47,991 bases of DNA from an uncultured Anaeromassilibacillus sp. GTDB lineage: Bacteria > Bacillota > Clostridia > Oscillospirales > Acutalibacteraceae. The notes under the pieces are model-generated. The model saw only the letters and a list, made by a program, of their open reading frames with translations, was not told the origin of the DNA and made no database searches. Position 1 is the first letter of the stretch; the number at the start of each line of letters is the position of its first letter. A program made the translations under genes and the position numbers. Below are positions 31,514 to 40,219 of the stretch, one piece after another. The stretch covers positions 1 to 47,991 of the forward strand of contig CAKNKY010000018.1 in assembly GCA_930987725.1 (NCBI GenBank), written 5' to 3'.

Positions 31514-31976
31514 CTGTCTTCACCTCCACTTCCAAACCAAGAGAGGCGGAAAGCAGCTCTGCCGTGCGGCTGCATTGGGAAGATAGCGAAGCGGGAATTG
31601 TAACCCGAACGCTGGTAATACATATGCTTCCGTCCTCCTGTGTATGCACCGTTGTCTCCACCTCCTTCACAGGGATTCCTTCCCGTGCCAGCTCTGCAGC
31701 CGCAAGCGAGGAGACGCTGTGAGAGACGGCATCCTCCTTCTGCACCTCCACCGTATCCTGCAGAGACTCGCTTGGCTGCAGAGAAGGGAGCGAAAACAAA
31801 AACGAAAAATCCGGCACCGCCTGCAGAATGGGAATCAACACGGCGCAGAGAAAAAAGGCGCCGGCCGCCAGCTCCGCTGTTTTATGCATTGCCCCCTCCG
31901 GCATGAGATACTGCACAAGGGAGAGCGCAAGAACGGCAAGGCAGATGCCTGCCGTCCACTGCTGAATCGCATTCAA
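31500..31976 (-). CDS. spoIIIAF: Stage III sporulation protein AF
   Basis: Membrane protein of 158 residues with two N-terminal transmembrane helices (about 8-28 and 36-56) and a soluble C-terminal ring-building domain (IPVKEVETTVHTQEDGSICITSVRVTI). The TTG start at 31976 overlaps the spoIIIAE stop as TTGA and has GGAGGAGGTGG just before it. Longer readings would run into SpoIIIAE coding sequence without a ribosome site. It overlaps spoIIIAG downstream. Confidence 0.9.
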   Translation of the reverse strand: MNAIQQWTAGICLAVLALSLVQYLMPEGAMHKTAELAAGAFFLCAVLIPILQAVPDFSFLFSLPSLQPSESLQDTVEVQKEDAVSHSVSSLAAAELAREGIPVKEVETTVHTQEDGSICITSVRVTIPASLSSQCSRTAELLSASLGLEVEVKTDAGT

Positions 31977-33142
31977 GCGTTTCCACCTCCTCCTACCAGC
32001 ACAACCGCGACGGAGGAGACGGTCATGGCCAGCATACAGCAAAGAAGAATGGCAAGCAAAAGGCCCGCCGCCTTTGCCGCAGCCGAGAGCAGGCCCGCCA
32101 GCTCATGCTGGCCCAGCGCGTCGCCCGCCGCCGCGCACCCTGCCAGCACAAGCCGCCAGCACATGCACTGCAGAAGAGAGGGCAAAAACAGCACGGCTTC
32201 CGCCAGCAGGACAAAGGCTGTGACACCGGATTTCAGGACGCCGACACAGCCGCTCACCGTGCGCAAAGCCTCCCCCAGTGCGTTTCCCACCACGGGAACA
32301 AAGCTGGAAACGGCAAATTTAACCGCACGGGACGCGGCGGAATCAGCGGAAGAAGTGACAATGCTGTGCACGGTGAGTACGCCGCTGAACAGTGTCATGG
32401 CAAAGCCGAGCACCCATTTCACCACACTGGAAAACAATTCGCAAAGGCTTCCCAGTTTCAAGACGGGACACACAGAGGCAACCAGTGAGAGCGCGAGGAA
32501 ACAGCCGATGAGCGGTACAAGCAGCTGCTGTGAAACCAGGGACACGGCGCTGCCTGCCAACGTTGTCATCGTTTCATAGGAGGCAGCACGGGCCGGTTCC
32601 CCGTTTGCCAGCAGGATGCCGGCCATCACCGGCACACACGCAAGCTGAAAACCGGAAGCCGCTTCCACTGCGGCGGCCGCTTCCTGCAGACAGGCAAGAA
32701 TTGGCTGAACCACAAGGGAAGCAACACAGAGCGTGCCTGCCAGTCCGGCGGCCTGCGAAAGGCTGCCGGATGTCATGGAAAGCTGCAGACCGTTGAGCAA
32801 CGCGCAAATCATCAGCACCGAGAGGACGGACGCCGCCGCCCGAAGCGGATTGCGCATTGCCTCCTCCGCTGTCCCGGCTGCCGCGGAAATGGCAGCCTGC
32901 GGAGAAAGAGAAGCGAGCTGTGACCAGTCAGCACCCTCAACTCCCATTTGATTCAGGGACTCGCGCGCCTCATTCGGCAGCTCGCCGGGCAGATCCTGTG
33001 CGCCGCTTTCCCGGAATTGCTCCCCGTAAAGCTCCGAAAAGCCATCAAAAGGCTCTTCCTGAGCCGCGGCGGACGGAGCCCAGAGCAGTGTGCCTGCGGC
33101 CAGGATAACGAGACAGCAGGCGAAAGAGAGCAGCCGTTTCAC
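31973..33142 (-). CDS. spoIIIAE: Stage III sporulation protein AE
   Basis: Polytopic membrane protein of 389 residues. A signal-like N-terminus (KRLLSFACCLVILAAGTLLWAPSAAAQ) is followed by a soluble stretch and about eight membrane segments, including LLVPLIGCFLALSLVASVCPVLKLGSLCELFSSVVKWVLG and FVPVVGNALGEALRTVSGCV, both strongly conserved in SpoIIIAE. The GTG start at 33142 overlaps the spoIIIAD stop as GTGA; the frame stays open far upstream but that part is the shadow of spoIIIAD. It is thought to be the export-gate-like core of the SpoIIIA complex. Confidence 0.94.
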   Translation of the reverse strand: MKRLLSFACCLVILAAGTLLWAPSAAAQEEPFDGFSELYGEQFRESGAQDLPGELPNEARESLNQMGVEGADWSQLASLSPQAAISAAAGTAEEAMRNPLRAAASVLSVLMICALLNGLQLSMTSGSLSQAAGLAGTLCVASLVVQPILACLQEAAAAVEAASGFQLACVPVMAGILLANGEPARAASYETMTTLAGSAVSLVSQQLLVPLIGCFLALSLVASVCPVLKLGSLCELFSSVVKWVLGFAMTLFSGVLTVHSIVTSSADSAASRAVKFAVSSFVPVVGNALGEALRTVSGCVGVLKSGVTAFVLLAEAVLFLPSLLQCMCWRLVLAGCAAAGDALGQHELAGLLSAAAKAAGLLLAILLCCMLAMTVSSVAVVLVGGGGNA

Positions 33143-33534
33143 GATGCGGAAGCCAGGTTCAGAGCCAGGTTGGCCACCTCCGCGAAAAGCGGAAGGATCA
33201 ACAGCAGGACGGCTGTTTTTCCCGCAAGCTCGACCTTTGAGGCCAGCGCGCCTTCCCCTGCGTCCCGGCAGGCATCTGCTGCAAACTGGGCCAGCCAGCA
33301 GGCGCCGAGCGCTTTGAGAAGGGTGCTCCCTGTTTCCGCTGGCAGGGCGGCCGCCTGCAGGAGCGACTGAAACTGAGAAAACACCTGCGGAAGAGACTGC
33401 AGCAGCACAAGGAGCAAAACTGCGCCTGCTCCGAGTGAGATCAGGAGCCCGTACTCCGCGTGATACCGGCGCAGGACGACTGCCAAAACAGCGGCTGCTA
33501 TCGCAGCGCCTGATGCTGCAGCAAGATTTACCAT
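33139..33534 (-). CDS. spoIIIAD: Stage III sporulation protein AD
   Basis: Small membrane protein of 131 residues with about four hydrophobic helices. Family segments are AAIAAAVLAVVLRRYHAEYGLLISLGAGAVLLL at the N-terminus and LLKALGACWLAQFAADACRDAGEGALASKVELAGKTAVLLLILPL in the second half. Part of the SpoIIIA channel base. The stop overlaps the spoIIIAE start; the gap from spoIIIAC is 25 bases. Confidence 0.93.
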   Translation of the reverse strand: MVNLAAASGAAIAAAVLAVVLRRYHAEYGLLISLGAGAVLLLVLLQSLPQVFSQFQSLLQAAALPAETGSTLLKALGACWLAQFAADACRDAGEGALASKVELAGKTAVLLLILPLFAEVANLALNLASAS

Positions 33535-33559
33535 GCACGTTTCCCCTTTTCATCTCTCT

Positions 33560-33754
33560 TCACAACCCGAAAATGGATTTGATGGTCTGAAAGAGGGTGT
33601 CAATTTCGCGGACGACCATCATCAGCACGACAATTAACCCTGCCAGCGTCGTCATCATGGCCTGCTCTTCCCGACCGGAACGGATCAGCAGCTGATTCAG
33701 CACGGCCACCAGTATTCCGATGGCCGCGATCCGAAAAATCAAATCCACATTCAT
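33560..33754 (-). CDS. spoIIIAC: Stage III sporulation protein AC
   Basis: Sixty-four-residue membrane protein with two helices separated by a short SGREEQAMM loop; the sequence MNVDLIFRIAAIGILVAVLNQLL is typical of SpoIIIAC. The usual length is about 65. It stands between spoIIIAB (21-base gap) and spoIIIAD. Confidence 0.93.
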   Translation of the reverse strand: MNVDLIFRIAAIGILVAVLNQLLIRSGREEQAMMTTLAGLIVVLMMVVREIDTLFQTIKSIFGL

Positions 33755-33775
33755 TGGTTTCCTTCCTTTCCCTCT

Positions 33776-34264
33776 TCAGCAGAGCAGGAGAGCCGCTCCC
33801 AGGCTGCCCAGCACGCCCAGCATGCGGTAAAGCCTTCCTTTCTGCTTCTTTTCTTCCCCGGCTTCCTCCAGCCTGCGGCGAAGCAATTCCATGGTCAAAC
33901 GGCAATGGGAGATCTGTCCTTCCGCGTCGGATGCGCCAAACCCTTCGCCAAAACGGAGGAGAAGCTCCCGATCTTTTTCGAAAAAGCCCTCCGCCCTGCA
34001 GGCAGTTTGCCGCCATGCCTCGTCAAACGGAATCCCCTCCCGGGTCAGCTGGGCACATTGCCGAAGAAAGGCAAGCTGTGTGCCGTGCTGCTCCACCACA
34101 TCCCGAACAGGCAGAGCGGAAAAACGGATCTCCGTTTCTGCCGCCTGCACAAAGCCCAGGAAATACTCCAGATTCTGCACGCGCCGAGACAGCTTAAGCG
34201 ACGCCAGATATCCGGCAAAACTGCCTCCCAGCACAAGAAGGAACACGCCGATCCATTTCAGCAA
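33776..34264 (-). CDS. spoIIIAB: Stage III sporulation protein AB
   Basis: Membrane-anchored protein of 162 residues. An N-terminal helix (LKWIGVFLLVLGGSFAGYLAS) precedes a cytoplasmic helical domain with RVQNLEYFLGFVQAAETEIRFSALPV, like GspF-type proteins, and a C-terminal membrane segment MLGVLGSLGAALLLC. I chose TTG 34264 because the resulting start, M-L-K-W-I-G, lines up with the B. subtilis protein and GGGTGA lies five bases upstream; a GTG at 34273 is the alternative. It overlaps the end of spoIIIAA by 71 bases, more than usual. Confidence 0.88.
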   Translation of the reverse strand: MLKWIGVFLLVLGGSFAGYLASLKLSRRVQNLEYFLGFVQAAETEIRFSALPVRDVVEQHGTQLAFLRQCAQLTREGIPFDEAWRQTACRAEGFFEKDRELLLRFGEGFGASDAEGQISHCRLTMELLRRRLEEAGEEKKQKGRLYRMLGVLGSLGAALLLC

Positions 34265-35216
34265 GCAAATCACCCGCCCGATACCATTTCTGCAGTGTGC
34301 CGGGTTCTCTGCGGGAGGACAGCATAGCCACGGCTGAGAATGCGCCTGTTTCCAGGAGCTCCCTCGCCTGAGGCCTTCGAAGCAATTCCTCCTTCGAACC
34401 GGCATGGATGCTTGTGAAGAGAAGCACGCCCATGTTCAGGCAATAGCGCAGCGCATCGATCTCCTCCCGGCTTCCGACCTCATCACAAATGAGAACAGAG
34501 GGAGAAAGGCTGCGGACCGCCTGCAGGATTCCCTCCGCCTTCGGACATCCGCTGAGAACATCGCAGCATTCCCCCACGTCAAATTGAGGAACTCCTCCCC
34601 ACACACCGGCCAGTTCCCCGCGCTCGTCTATGAGAGCCACCTTTCGCACCAATCCTGTTTCCCCATCTGAGAAAACCCGTGCCAACTCACGCAATAGAGT
34701 TGTCTTTCCGCTTGCAGGAGGGCCTGCCAGAAGCAGGCCGCTTTCTCCCACTTCGGAAAAACGGTTCAGCACTGCCTGCGCACAGCCCGGACAGGCGCGC
34801 GCCAGGCGAAGGTTCAGGGAAGAAACTTCGCGGATCCCGGTGATTTTTCCCTCTCTGACCACCGTTGTGCCTGCCACACCAACCCTGTGGCCGCCGCGCA
34901 GCGTGAGAAAGCCTTCGCGCAGTTCCTCCTGAAAGCTGTAAATGGAATAGCCGCACAGCCTGCGCAGGGATTCCGCCAAATCAGAGGCACCGAGCGTCGG
35001 CATGTCCCGCTGCGGCAAGCGCGTCGGAATACCTCGGCCATTCAGAAAAAAGACACCTTCCTGTGTCACCAGGGAAACGGGTTTTCCGGCCCGCAGGCCA
35101 ATCTCCTGCACATTTGACCGCGCCTGATCCGATACCTTGCCCAGCAGAATAGCTGCACGGCCCCCAAGGGCCTGCACGACAAAGGAAAAACTGTTTTCCT
35201 GCGTTAGTTTTGTCAT
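34194..35216 (-). CDS. spoIIIAA: Stage III sporulation protein AA (ATPase)
   Basis: Cytoplasmic ATPase of 340 residues that powers the SpoIIIA-SpoIIQ channel and resembles secretion ATPases of type II/IV systems. Walker A is GPPASGKTT within LLLAGPPASGKTTLLREL, and Walker B is VLICDEVGS. RFSEVGESG and LRYCLNMGVLLFTSIHAGS are conserved. The ATG at 35216 follows GGGAGGACAAGTCA. It is the first gene of the operon. The C-terminal 23 residues are encoded in the overlap with spoIIIAB and could be a lineage-specific extension. Confidence 0.94.
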   Translation of the reverse strand: MTKLTQENSFSFVVQALGGRAAILLGKVSDQARSNVQEIGLRAGKPVSLVTQEGVFFLNGRGIPTRLPQRDMPTLGASDLAESLRRLCGYSIYSFQEELREGFLTLRGGHRVGVAGTTVVREGKITGIREVSSLNLRLARACPGCAQAVLNRFSEVGESGLLLAGPPASGKTTLLRELARVFSDGETGLVRKVALIDERGELAGVWGGVPQFDVGECCDVLSGCPKAEGILQAVRSLSPSVLICDEVGSREEIDALRYCLNMGVLLFTSIHAGSKEELLRRPQARELLETGAFSAVAMLSSRREPGTLQKWYRAGDLLAEMDRRVPSCAGRQFCRISGVA

Positions 35217-35236
35217 TGACTTGTCCTCCCCTCTCC

Positions 35237-35257
35237 TTGTCCTATCCATATGGACAA
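35237..35257. promoter_or_regulatory. Dyad upstream of spoIIIAA
   Basis: TTGTCC-N9-GGACAA (35237-35257), containing CCATATGG, lies 20 bases before the spoIIIAA start. It is a candidate operator. Mother-cell sigma factor boxes are expected here, and CATATG resembles half of a sigma-E -10 box, but I cannot assign a full promoter. Confidence 0.45.
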
Positions 35258-35315
35258 CACCCTTTAAATAGAACTGCTATCGCCGAATTCTTCACGGTTT
35301 GTTTACAGGGAGCGC

Positions 35316-35344
35316 TTGCGGACGGGAGGCGGAACGTTTATAAT
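35316..35344 (+). promoter_or_regulatory. Promoter of the SEDS glycan polymerase gene
   Basis: TTGCGG (35316-35321), a 17-base spacer and a perfect TATAAT (35339-35344). The leader is about 65 bases. Confidence 0.72.
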
Positions 35345-35414
35345 AAAAGAAACAATCGGTTCCTCCCCGGAACCGGGCGGGAATGCCGCATGTTCCGGTT
35401 CAGAAAGGAGTCAT

Positions 35415-36605
35415 ATGAGAAGAGCAGGAGAACGAATGCTTGATCTGCTCAAGCGCACGGATCTCTTCCTTTGGGCGATTATCACTGCCATTTCCGTTTA
35501 CGCGCTTGTGCTTCTGCGAACGGTTCCCTATACGGGGACAAGAAGCTATTTCACCGTGCAGCTTCTGGCAATTATCATCGGCTATGTGGGCGCTATCGTG
35601 CTGACGCTGTTCGATTACCGCGATCTCTCTTCGCTCTGGTGGTTGGCAGCCGGAGTAAGTATTTTGCTGCTCATTTACACACATTTTGCCGGGGTGGGTA
35701 TACAGAGCGGCGGCGGCATGGACACAAAAGCATGGATTCAGATTCCCGGCATCGGGCTCACGTTCCAGACAAGCGAACTGGTAAAGATCGTTTTTATTGT
35801 GACGTATGCAAAGCATCTTTCCGCTGTAAAAGAACGCGGCCTGCTGAACCATCCGCTGCATGTGGTGCTGCTTGGCCTGCACGCACTGTTCCCTGTGGGG
35901 TGGATGGTGCTCATCCAAAAGGACATGGGATCCGCGGTTGTATTTTTCTTCATGTTCCTTGTCATGAGTTTTACGGCGGGTGTCAAACTGCGTTGGTTTG
36001 CTGCGATTTTTGCGCTGCTTGCCGTAGCGCTTCCACTTGCCTGGAATTACGGACTGATCCGTGAGTACCAGAAAACACGCCTGACCTCCTTTCTCCACCT
36101 GGAAGACGACCCAACGGGGACAGGCTGGCAGCAAATTCAGGGGCGCATTTCAATCGGCAGCGGCCAGATGTTTGGGCGGGGACTCGGCACGGCGCCGCGC
36201 GTGCAAAAAAGTGTCGTCTCCATTCAGGAAAGCGATTACATCTTTTCCGTTGCGGCAGAAAGCCTTGGGTTTGTGGGCTGTTGCCTGCTCATGCTCCTGC
36301 TGTTTGCGCTGCTGCTTCGCACGCTGCACGTGGCGAGGCGTGCGCCGGACACCCTCGGTTCCTCTATCTGCATGGGATTCTTTGCCATGATTTCAATTCA
36401 AACCATTACCAACCTCGGCATGTGCCTGAACTTGCTTCCCGTTATGGGTGTCACGCTCCCGTTTTTCAGTGCAGGCGGATCGTCAAGCGCCTGTTTATAT
36501 TTTGGCTTTGGTCTCGTAGAATGTGTGGCCATGCACTGCTACACGGAAGCGGATCCTGTTCGCATCCACCGCAGCGGTACATTTCCCGCCTCTCCCGCCA
36601 ACTGA
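35415..36605 (+). CDS. FtsW/RodA/SpoVE-family (SEDS) peptidoglycan polymerase
   Basis: SEDS glycosyltransferase of 396 residues with about ten transmembrane helices that polymerises lipid II with a class B penicillin-binding protein. Family motifs are GLTFQTSELVKIVFI, IQKDMGSAVVFFF, the catalytic Asp in QESDYIFSVAAESLGFVG and PVMGVTLPFFSAGGSSS. The N-terminus and the DPTGTGWQQIQGRISIGSGQMFGRGLG loop are closest to RodA/SpoVE. ATG 35415 has AAAGGAG close by; a second ATG at 35436 with its own AGGAGA is possible. It diverges from spoIIIAA and has no penicillin-binding protein gene beside it, so its partner is unknown. Confidence 0.9.
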   Translation: MRRAGERMLDLLKRTDLFLWAIITAISVYALVLLRTVPYTGTRSYFTVQLLAIIIGYVGAIVLTLFDYRDLSSLWWLAAGVSILLLIYTHFAGVGIQSGGGMDTKAWIQIPGIGLTFQTSELVKIVFIVTYAKHLSAVKERGLLNHPLHVVLLGLHALFPVGWMVLIQKDMGSAVVFFFMFLVMSFTAGVKLRWFAAIFALLAVALPLAWNYGLIREYQKTRLTSFLHLEDDPTGTGWQQIQGRISIGSGQMFGRGLGTAPRVQKSVVSIQESDYIFSVAAESLGFVGCCLLMLLLFALLLRTLHVARRAPDTLGSSICMGFFAMISIQTITNLGMCLNLLPVMGVTLPFFSAGGSSSACLYFGFGLVECVAMHCYTEADPVRIHRSGTFPASPAN

Positions 36606-36633
36606 GCTTAGCAATCAAGAGAATTAGCAAAAA

Positions 36634-36684
36634 AAGAGCGCATCCTCTTCTGCGTTATTCACGCCTGGAAAAAGATGCGCTCTT
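36634..36684. terminator. Terminator after the SEDS gene
   Basis: An 11-bp stem AAGAGCGCATC/GATGCGCTCTT (36634-36644 with 36674-36684) encloses a 29-base loop. A residues precede it and T residues follow, so it may serve both convergent genes. Confidence 0.78.
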
Positions 36685-36716
36685 CTTTTATTTATAAAAT
36701 GTTTTCGGGGCTCTTC

Positions 36717-37958
36717 TCAAAAGGCAAAGTTTCCGTCTACAAACACCGGCACCTCCGTGCCATCGTGCGTCGTGCCCACAATGGAGAGATCGGATGTTCC
36801 CACCATGAAATCCACATGATTGGCAGACTGGTTCAGTCCCGCCTTCTTCTGCTCTTCCTCACTCATGTTTTCCCCGCCGCGGACGCATGTCGGATATGCG
36901 GAACCAAATGCCAGATGGCAGGAAGCATTTTCGTCAAACAATGTATTGAAGAAGAGGATGCCGCTGTTGCGGATGGGAGAATCGTAAGGGACAAGTGCAA
37001 CCTCGCCGAGATAGGAGGAACCCTCGTCGAGCTGGATGGAATTTCTCAGGAACTCCTCCCCCTCCTCCGCGTGCACGTTTACAATTTTGCCGTTTTGGAA
37101 ATCCAGATAGAAATTCCGCACCAGATTTCCGTCCAGGGCGAGAGGAAGCGCCGCATAAACGCGGCCGTTCACGCCGTCCCAGCGGGGCGCGGTGAAAATT
37201 TCTTCCGTGGGCATGTTCGGCACAAACGGAAGGCCGGCCGGCGTGACATCTGCACCGCCTGCCCAGACATGGTTTTCAGGGAGCACAATCGTAAGGTCCG
37301 TGCCGAGAGCATTCGTATAGTGCAGCGATTTGAAGTTGTATTCGTTGAGACGAGAGGCCCTGTGGGTTGTTGCTGCAACATGTGCCTTCCAGCGCGACAC
37401 ACCCTGGCCGTCTCCCGTAATACGGCACACGGAAAAGATAGCGTCCCAGAGTGCATCCACTGCCCCCTCCCCCTCTTTATCGGGGAAGACTTTTCCCGCC
37501 CAAGCCAGCGTCGCATAAGCGCCGATGCTCCACTGAATGCGGTTTGATTCCAGCGCATCAAAATAGGGCTTTGTGGGAAGCGCACACGTTTTTTGCCAAT
37601 TTTGAATACGCTTTGGGTCTACACCTTTGAATGTTTCCGGATCGGAGCCGATAATGGAAAGACTTGCACAACCTTTTTTTAACATCCAGTCATATCTAGC
37701 CTTCTGATACGCCGGAAATTCCGTAAACACCGCTTCGTCCGCTTTCAGATAACGCTGGCGCGAAATGAAATCATCATTCCAGTCCATCACCACGTCACGC
37801 GCTCCGCAGTCGAGCGCATGCTCAGCGCACAAGCGTGCAAGCGGTGCACAGGCTACCTGGGAGGAAATACGGACCGTCTGCCCCTTCTGCAGGTTCATGC
37901 CGACTTCCACGAGCAAATGCGCATATTCCTTAAACTTCTCTTCAAAATTGTCCACCAT
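36717..37958 (-). CDS. M29-family aminopeptidase (PepS/AmpS-like)
   Basis: Cytosolic metallo-aminopeptidase of 413 residues, the family length. Recognisable segments are KGQTVRISSQVACAPLARLCAEHALDCGARDV near the start, TNALGTDLTIVLPENHVWAGG, NMPTEEIFTAPRWDGVNGRVYAALPLALDGNLV with a ligand Glu, AFGSAYPTCVRGGENM with a second ligand region, and NQSANHVDFMVGTSDLSIVG with His and Asp ligands. ATG 37958 is preferred over a GTG at 37979; GAGGAG lies 11 bases upstream. It starts 30 bases after the GDPD gene, which it follows in the same transcript. Confidence 0.93.
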   Translation of the reverse strand: MVDNFEEKFKEYAHLLVEVGMNLQKGQTVRISSQVACAPLARLCAEHALDCGARDVVMDWNDDFISRQRYLKADEAVFTEFPAYQKARYDWMLKKGCASLSIIGSDPETFKGVDPKRIQNWQKTCALPTKPYFDALESNRIQWSIGAYATLAWAGKVFPDKEGEGAVDALWDAIFSVCRITGDGQGVSRWKAHVAATTHRASRLNEYNFKSLHYTNALGTDLTIVLPENHVWAGGADVTPAGLPFVPNMPTEEIFTAPRWDGVNGRVYAALPLALDGNLVRNFYLDFQNGKIVNVHAEEGEEFLRNSIQLDEGSSYLGEVALVPYDSPIRNSGILFFNTLFDENASCHLAFGSAYPTCVRGGENMSEEEQKKAGLNQSANHVDFMVGTSDLSIVGTTHDGTEVPVFVDGNFAF

Positions 37959-37988
37959 GTGACAGTATTCACTCCTCACAACAGAATG

Positions 37989-38720
37989 TTATTGTTTCAG
38001 GGATTGGAGAACGGTTCTGCACAGAGCGGGATCGTTTGTAATGATCCCGTGCACATTCTTCTGGGCAAGGGCTTCCATAACGGCAGCATCATTCACCGTC
38101 CACACGTTCAGTCCGACGCCTTTCTTCTGGATCTCATCCACCGTCTCACTGTTTAGAGAATAGTAGGAAGGGTGCAGATACTGTGCCCCATGTGATTTCG
38201 CATAGCCACCGGCATCGATCAGCCAGCAATCATAGAGGAAGCCGCGGGCAATTTCAGGGGCCAATGCTCTGCATTTTGCAATGGACTGGTGGTTGAAGGA
38301 GGACAACAGAACGCGATCCTCAAGATGATAGTCATGAATGAGCTCAAGGACCTTTTCCTCCAACCCATAGTATGGGAAAATCCCATTTTTCAATTCGATG
38401 TTTGTCACAAGAGGCGAATCCCTCACAAGGTCGAAATATTCCTGAAGTGTAGGGATCGGTTCAAAGGAAAAGGTCCCCTTCTTTGAAGCGGCGGCATCAA
38501 AATGCCGCAATTCCTCCAGCGTAAAGCTGCGCACTTCGCCGGAACCATTCGTGGTGCGGTCTATTGTTTCATCGTGAATGACGACTATCTTTTCGTCTTT
38601 CGTAAGATGGACATCCAATTCAATGCCATCTGCTCCTGCCTCAATGGCTTCCTGAAAAGCCAACATTGTATTCTCAGGAAAAGCAGCTGAAAAGCCGCGG
38701 TGTGCAAAAACCAGTGACAT
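37989..38720 (-). CDS. Glycerophosphodiester phosphodiesterase
   Basis: Hydrolyses glycerophosphodiesters to glycerol 3-phosphate and an alcohol. With 243 residues and no signal peptide it is the cytosolic single-domain type (UgpQ/GlpQ-like). The catalytic and metal residues stand in FAHRGFSAAFPENTMLAF (His, Arg, Glu), AGADGIELDVHLTKD (Glu, Asp) and VVIHDETIDRTTNGSGEV (His). LNVWTVND near the end is also conserved. The ATG follows GGAGG. Its neighbours are the tuf terminator upstream and the M29 aminopeptidase downstream. Confidence 0.93.
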   Translation of the reverse strand: MSLVFAHRGFSAAFPENTMLAFQEAIEAGADGIELDVHLTKDEKIVVIHDETIDRTTNGSGEVRSFTLEELRHFDAAASKKGTFSFEPIPTLQEYFDLVRDSPLVTNIELKNGIFPYYGLEEKVLELIHDYHLEDRVLLSSFNHQSIAKCRALAPEIARGFLYDCWLIDAGGYAKSHGAQYLHPSYYSLNSETVDEIQKKGVGLNVWTVNDAAVMEALAQKNVHGIITNDPALCRTVLQSLKQ

Positions 38721-38740
38721 GAGAAAGCCTCCAAAAGAAG

Positions 38741-38771
38741 AAAAGGAGCCCCGTCAAACAGACGAGGCCCC
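38741..38771 (-). terminator. Terminator after tuf
   Basis: An imperfect 11-bp stem (38745-38755 with 38761-38771) with a five-base loop is followed on the minus strand by TTTT and a T-rich run. It lies about 18 bases after the tuf stop. Confidence 0.7.
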
Positions 38772-38788
38772 TCTCTAGTTCAGGTCAA

Positions 38789-39991
38789 TTATTCGTTGAT
38801 GGCGATAACAACGCCGGAGCCAACAGTGCGGCCGCCTTCACGGATAGCGAAACGCAGGCCTTCCTCGATGGCGATGGGGGTAATCAGCTCAACGTCCATC
38901 TCAACGTTATCACCAGGCATGCACATCTCGGTGCCCTCGGGCAGCGTGATGACGCCGGTCACGTCGGTCGTTCTGAAATAGAACTGAGGACGGTAATTGT
39001 TGAAGAACGGAGTATGACGGCCACCCTCGTCCTTGGTCAGAACGTAAACCTGGCCACGGAACTTGGTGTGCGGATGAATGGTGCCGGGCTTGCAGAGAAC
39101 CTGACCACGCTCGATCTCGTTTCTCTGAACGCCGCGGAGCAGCACGCCCACGTTGTCGCCAGCCTCAGCGAAGTCCAGCGTCTTGCGGAACATCTCAAGG
39201 CCTGTGATAACAGACTTTCTGCGCTCCTCGGTGAGGCCAATGATCTCAACTTCCTCGCCAACCTTCGCCATGCCACGCTCCACACGGCCGGTAGCAACGG
39301 TGCCGCGGCCGGTGATGGTGAACACGTCCTCAACAGGCATCAGGAAGGGCTGATCGGACTTGCGCTCCGGAGTCGGGATGTAGCTGTCAACAGCGTCCAT
39401 CAGCTCATGGATGCAAGCATACTCGGGAGCATTCGGGTCCGTGGAAGTGGACTCGATAACAGCCAGAGCAGAACCACGGATGATCGGGGTGTCGTCGCCC
39501 GGGAAGCCGTACTCGGTGAGCAGGTCGCGGATCTCCATCTCAACCAGCTCGAGCAGCTCGTCGTCGTCAACCTGGTCAACCTTGTTCATGAAGACAACGA
39601 TGTACGGCACGCCAACCTGACGGGCAAGCAGGATGTGCTCGCGGGTCTGGGGCATAACGCCGTCAGCAGCGGAAACAACCAGGATAGCGCCGTCCATCTG
39701 AGCAGCACCGGTGATCATGTTCTTGACATAGTCAGCATGGCCGGGGCAGTCAACGTGGGCATAATGGCGGTTCTTGGTGTGATACTCAACGTGAGCGGTG
39801 TTGATCGTGATGCCGCGCTCTCTCTCCTCAGGGGCCTTATCGATGTTGGCGTAGTCCATGTACTCGGCTTCGCCTTCGAGGGCCAGAACCTTCGTGATAG
39901 CAGCGGTCAACGTGGTCTTGCCATGGTCAACGTGACCGATGGTGCCAATGTTTACGTGCGGCAGGGATCTGTCAAACTTTTCCTTAGCCAT
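38789..39991 (-). CDS. tuf: Elongation factor Tu
   Basis: Translation GTPase of 400 residues that brings aminoacyl-tRNA to the ribosome. G motifs are GHVDHGKT (19-26), DCPGH and NKVD, and the effector region contains [12 protein letters not shown]. The C-terminal beta-barrels are complete and the protein ends VVIAINE. The start at 39991 ([14 protein letters not shown]) has AAGGAGG nine bases upstream. Codon choice is strongly biased to a few synonymous codons, as expected for a very highly expressed gene. It has its own promoter in the 230-base gap after fusA. Confidence 0.98.
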   Translation of the reverse strand: MAKEKFDRSLPHVNIGTIGHVDHGKTTLTAAITKVLALEGEAEYMDYANIDKAPEERERGITINTAHVEYHTKNRHYAHVDCPGHADYVKNMITGAAQMDGAILVVSAADGVMPQTREHILLARQVGVPYIVVFMNKVDQVDDDELLELVEMEIRDLLTEYGFPGDDTPIIRGSALAVIESTSTDPNAPEYACIHELMDAVDSYIPTPERKSDQPFLMPVEDVFTITGRGTVATGRVERGMAKVGEEVEIIGLTEERRKSVITGLEMFRKTLDFAEAGDNVGVLLRGVQRNEIERGQVLCKPGTIHPHTKFRGQVYVLTKDEGGRHTPFFNNYRPQFYFRTTDVTGVITLPEGTEMCMPGDNVEMDVELITPIAIEEGLRFAIREGGRTVGSGVVIAINE

Positions 39992-40051
39992 TGGGGTTTC
40001 CTCCTTTTTATCATGCAAACTGGAATATCAGCAACCCGAACTATGCTTTTC

Positions 40052-40080
40052 ATTTTAACAAAAAGATGTGTAAAAATCAA
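40052..40080 (-). promoter_or_regulatory. tuf promoter
   Basis: On the minus strand TTGATT (40075-40080), a 17-base spacer and TAAAAT (40052-40057). Start near 40045, leader about 55 bases. The rest of the fusA-tuf gap (40081-40219) shows no gene. Confidence 0.65.
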
Positions 40081-40219
40081 GCTGTTTCTAAGGCAATACC
40101 GCATAATTCTGCACGGCGTTTTTTGCCGAAACTGCCTGCATCAGGCGCTGCGGAACACAGCGCATTTGCAGTAGAATTCTTAACGCACCCGACGCACAGA
40201 ATCTTCTCTGCGGAACGGC

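Noticed and set aside
33143-33553. A 526-residue version of SpoIIIAE starting at 33553
   Set aside because: The added 137 residues are the shadow of spoIIIAD and look nothing like SpoIIIAE; the GTG at 33142 gives a normal N-terminus and a GTGA overlap.
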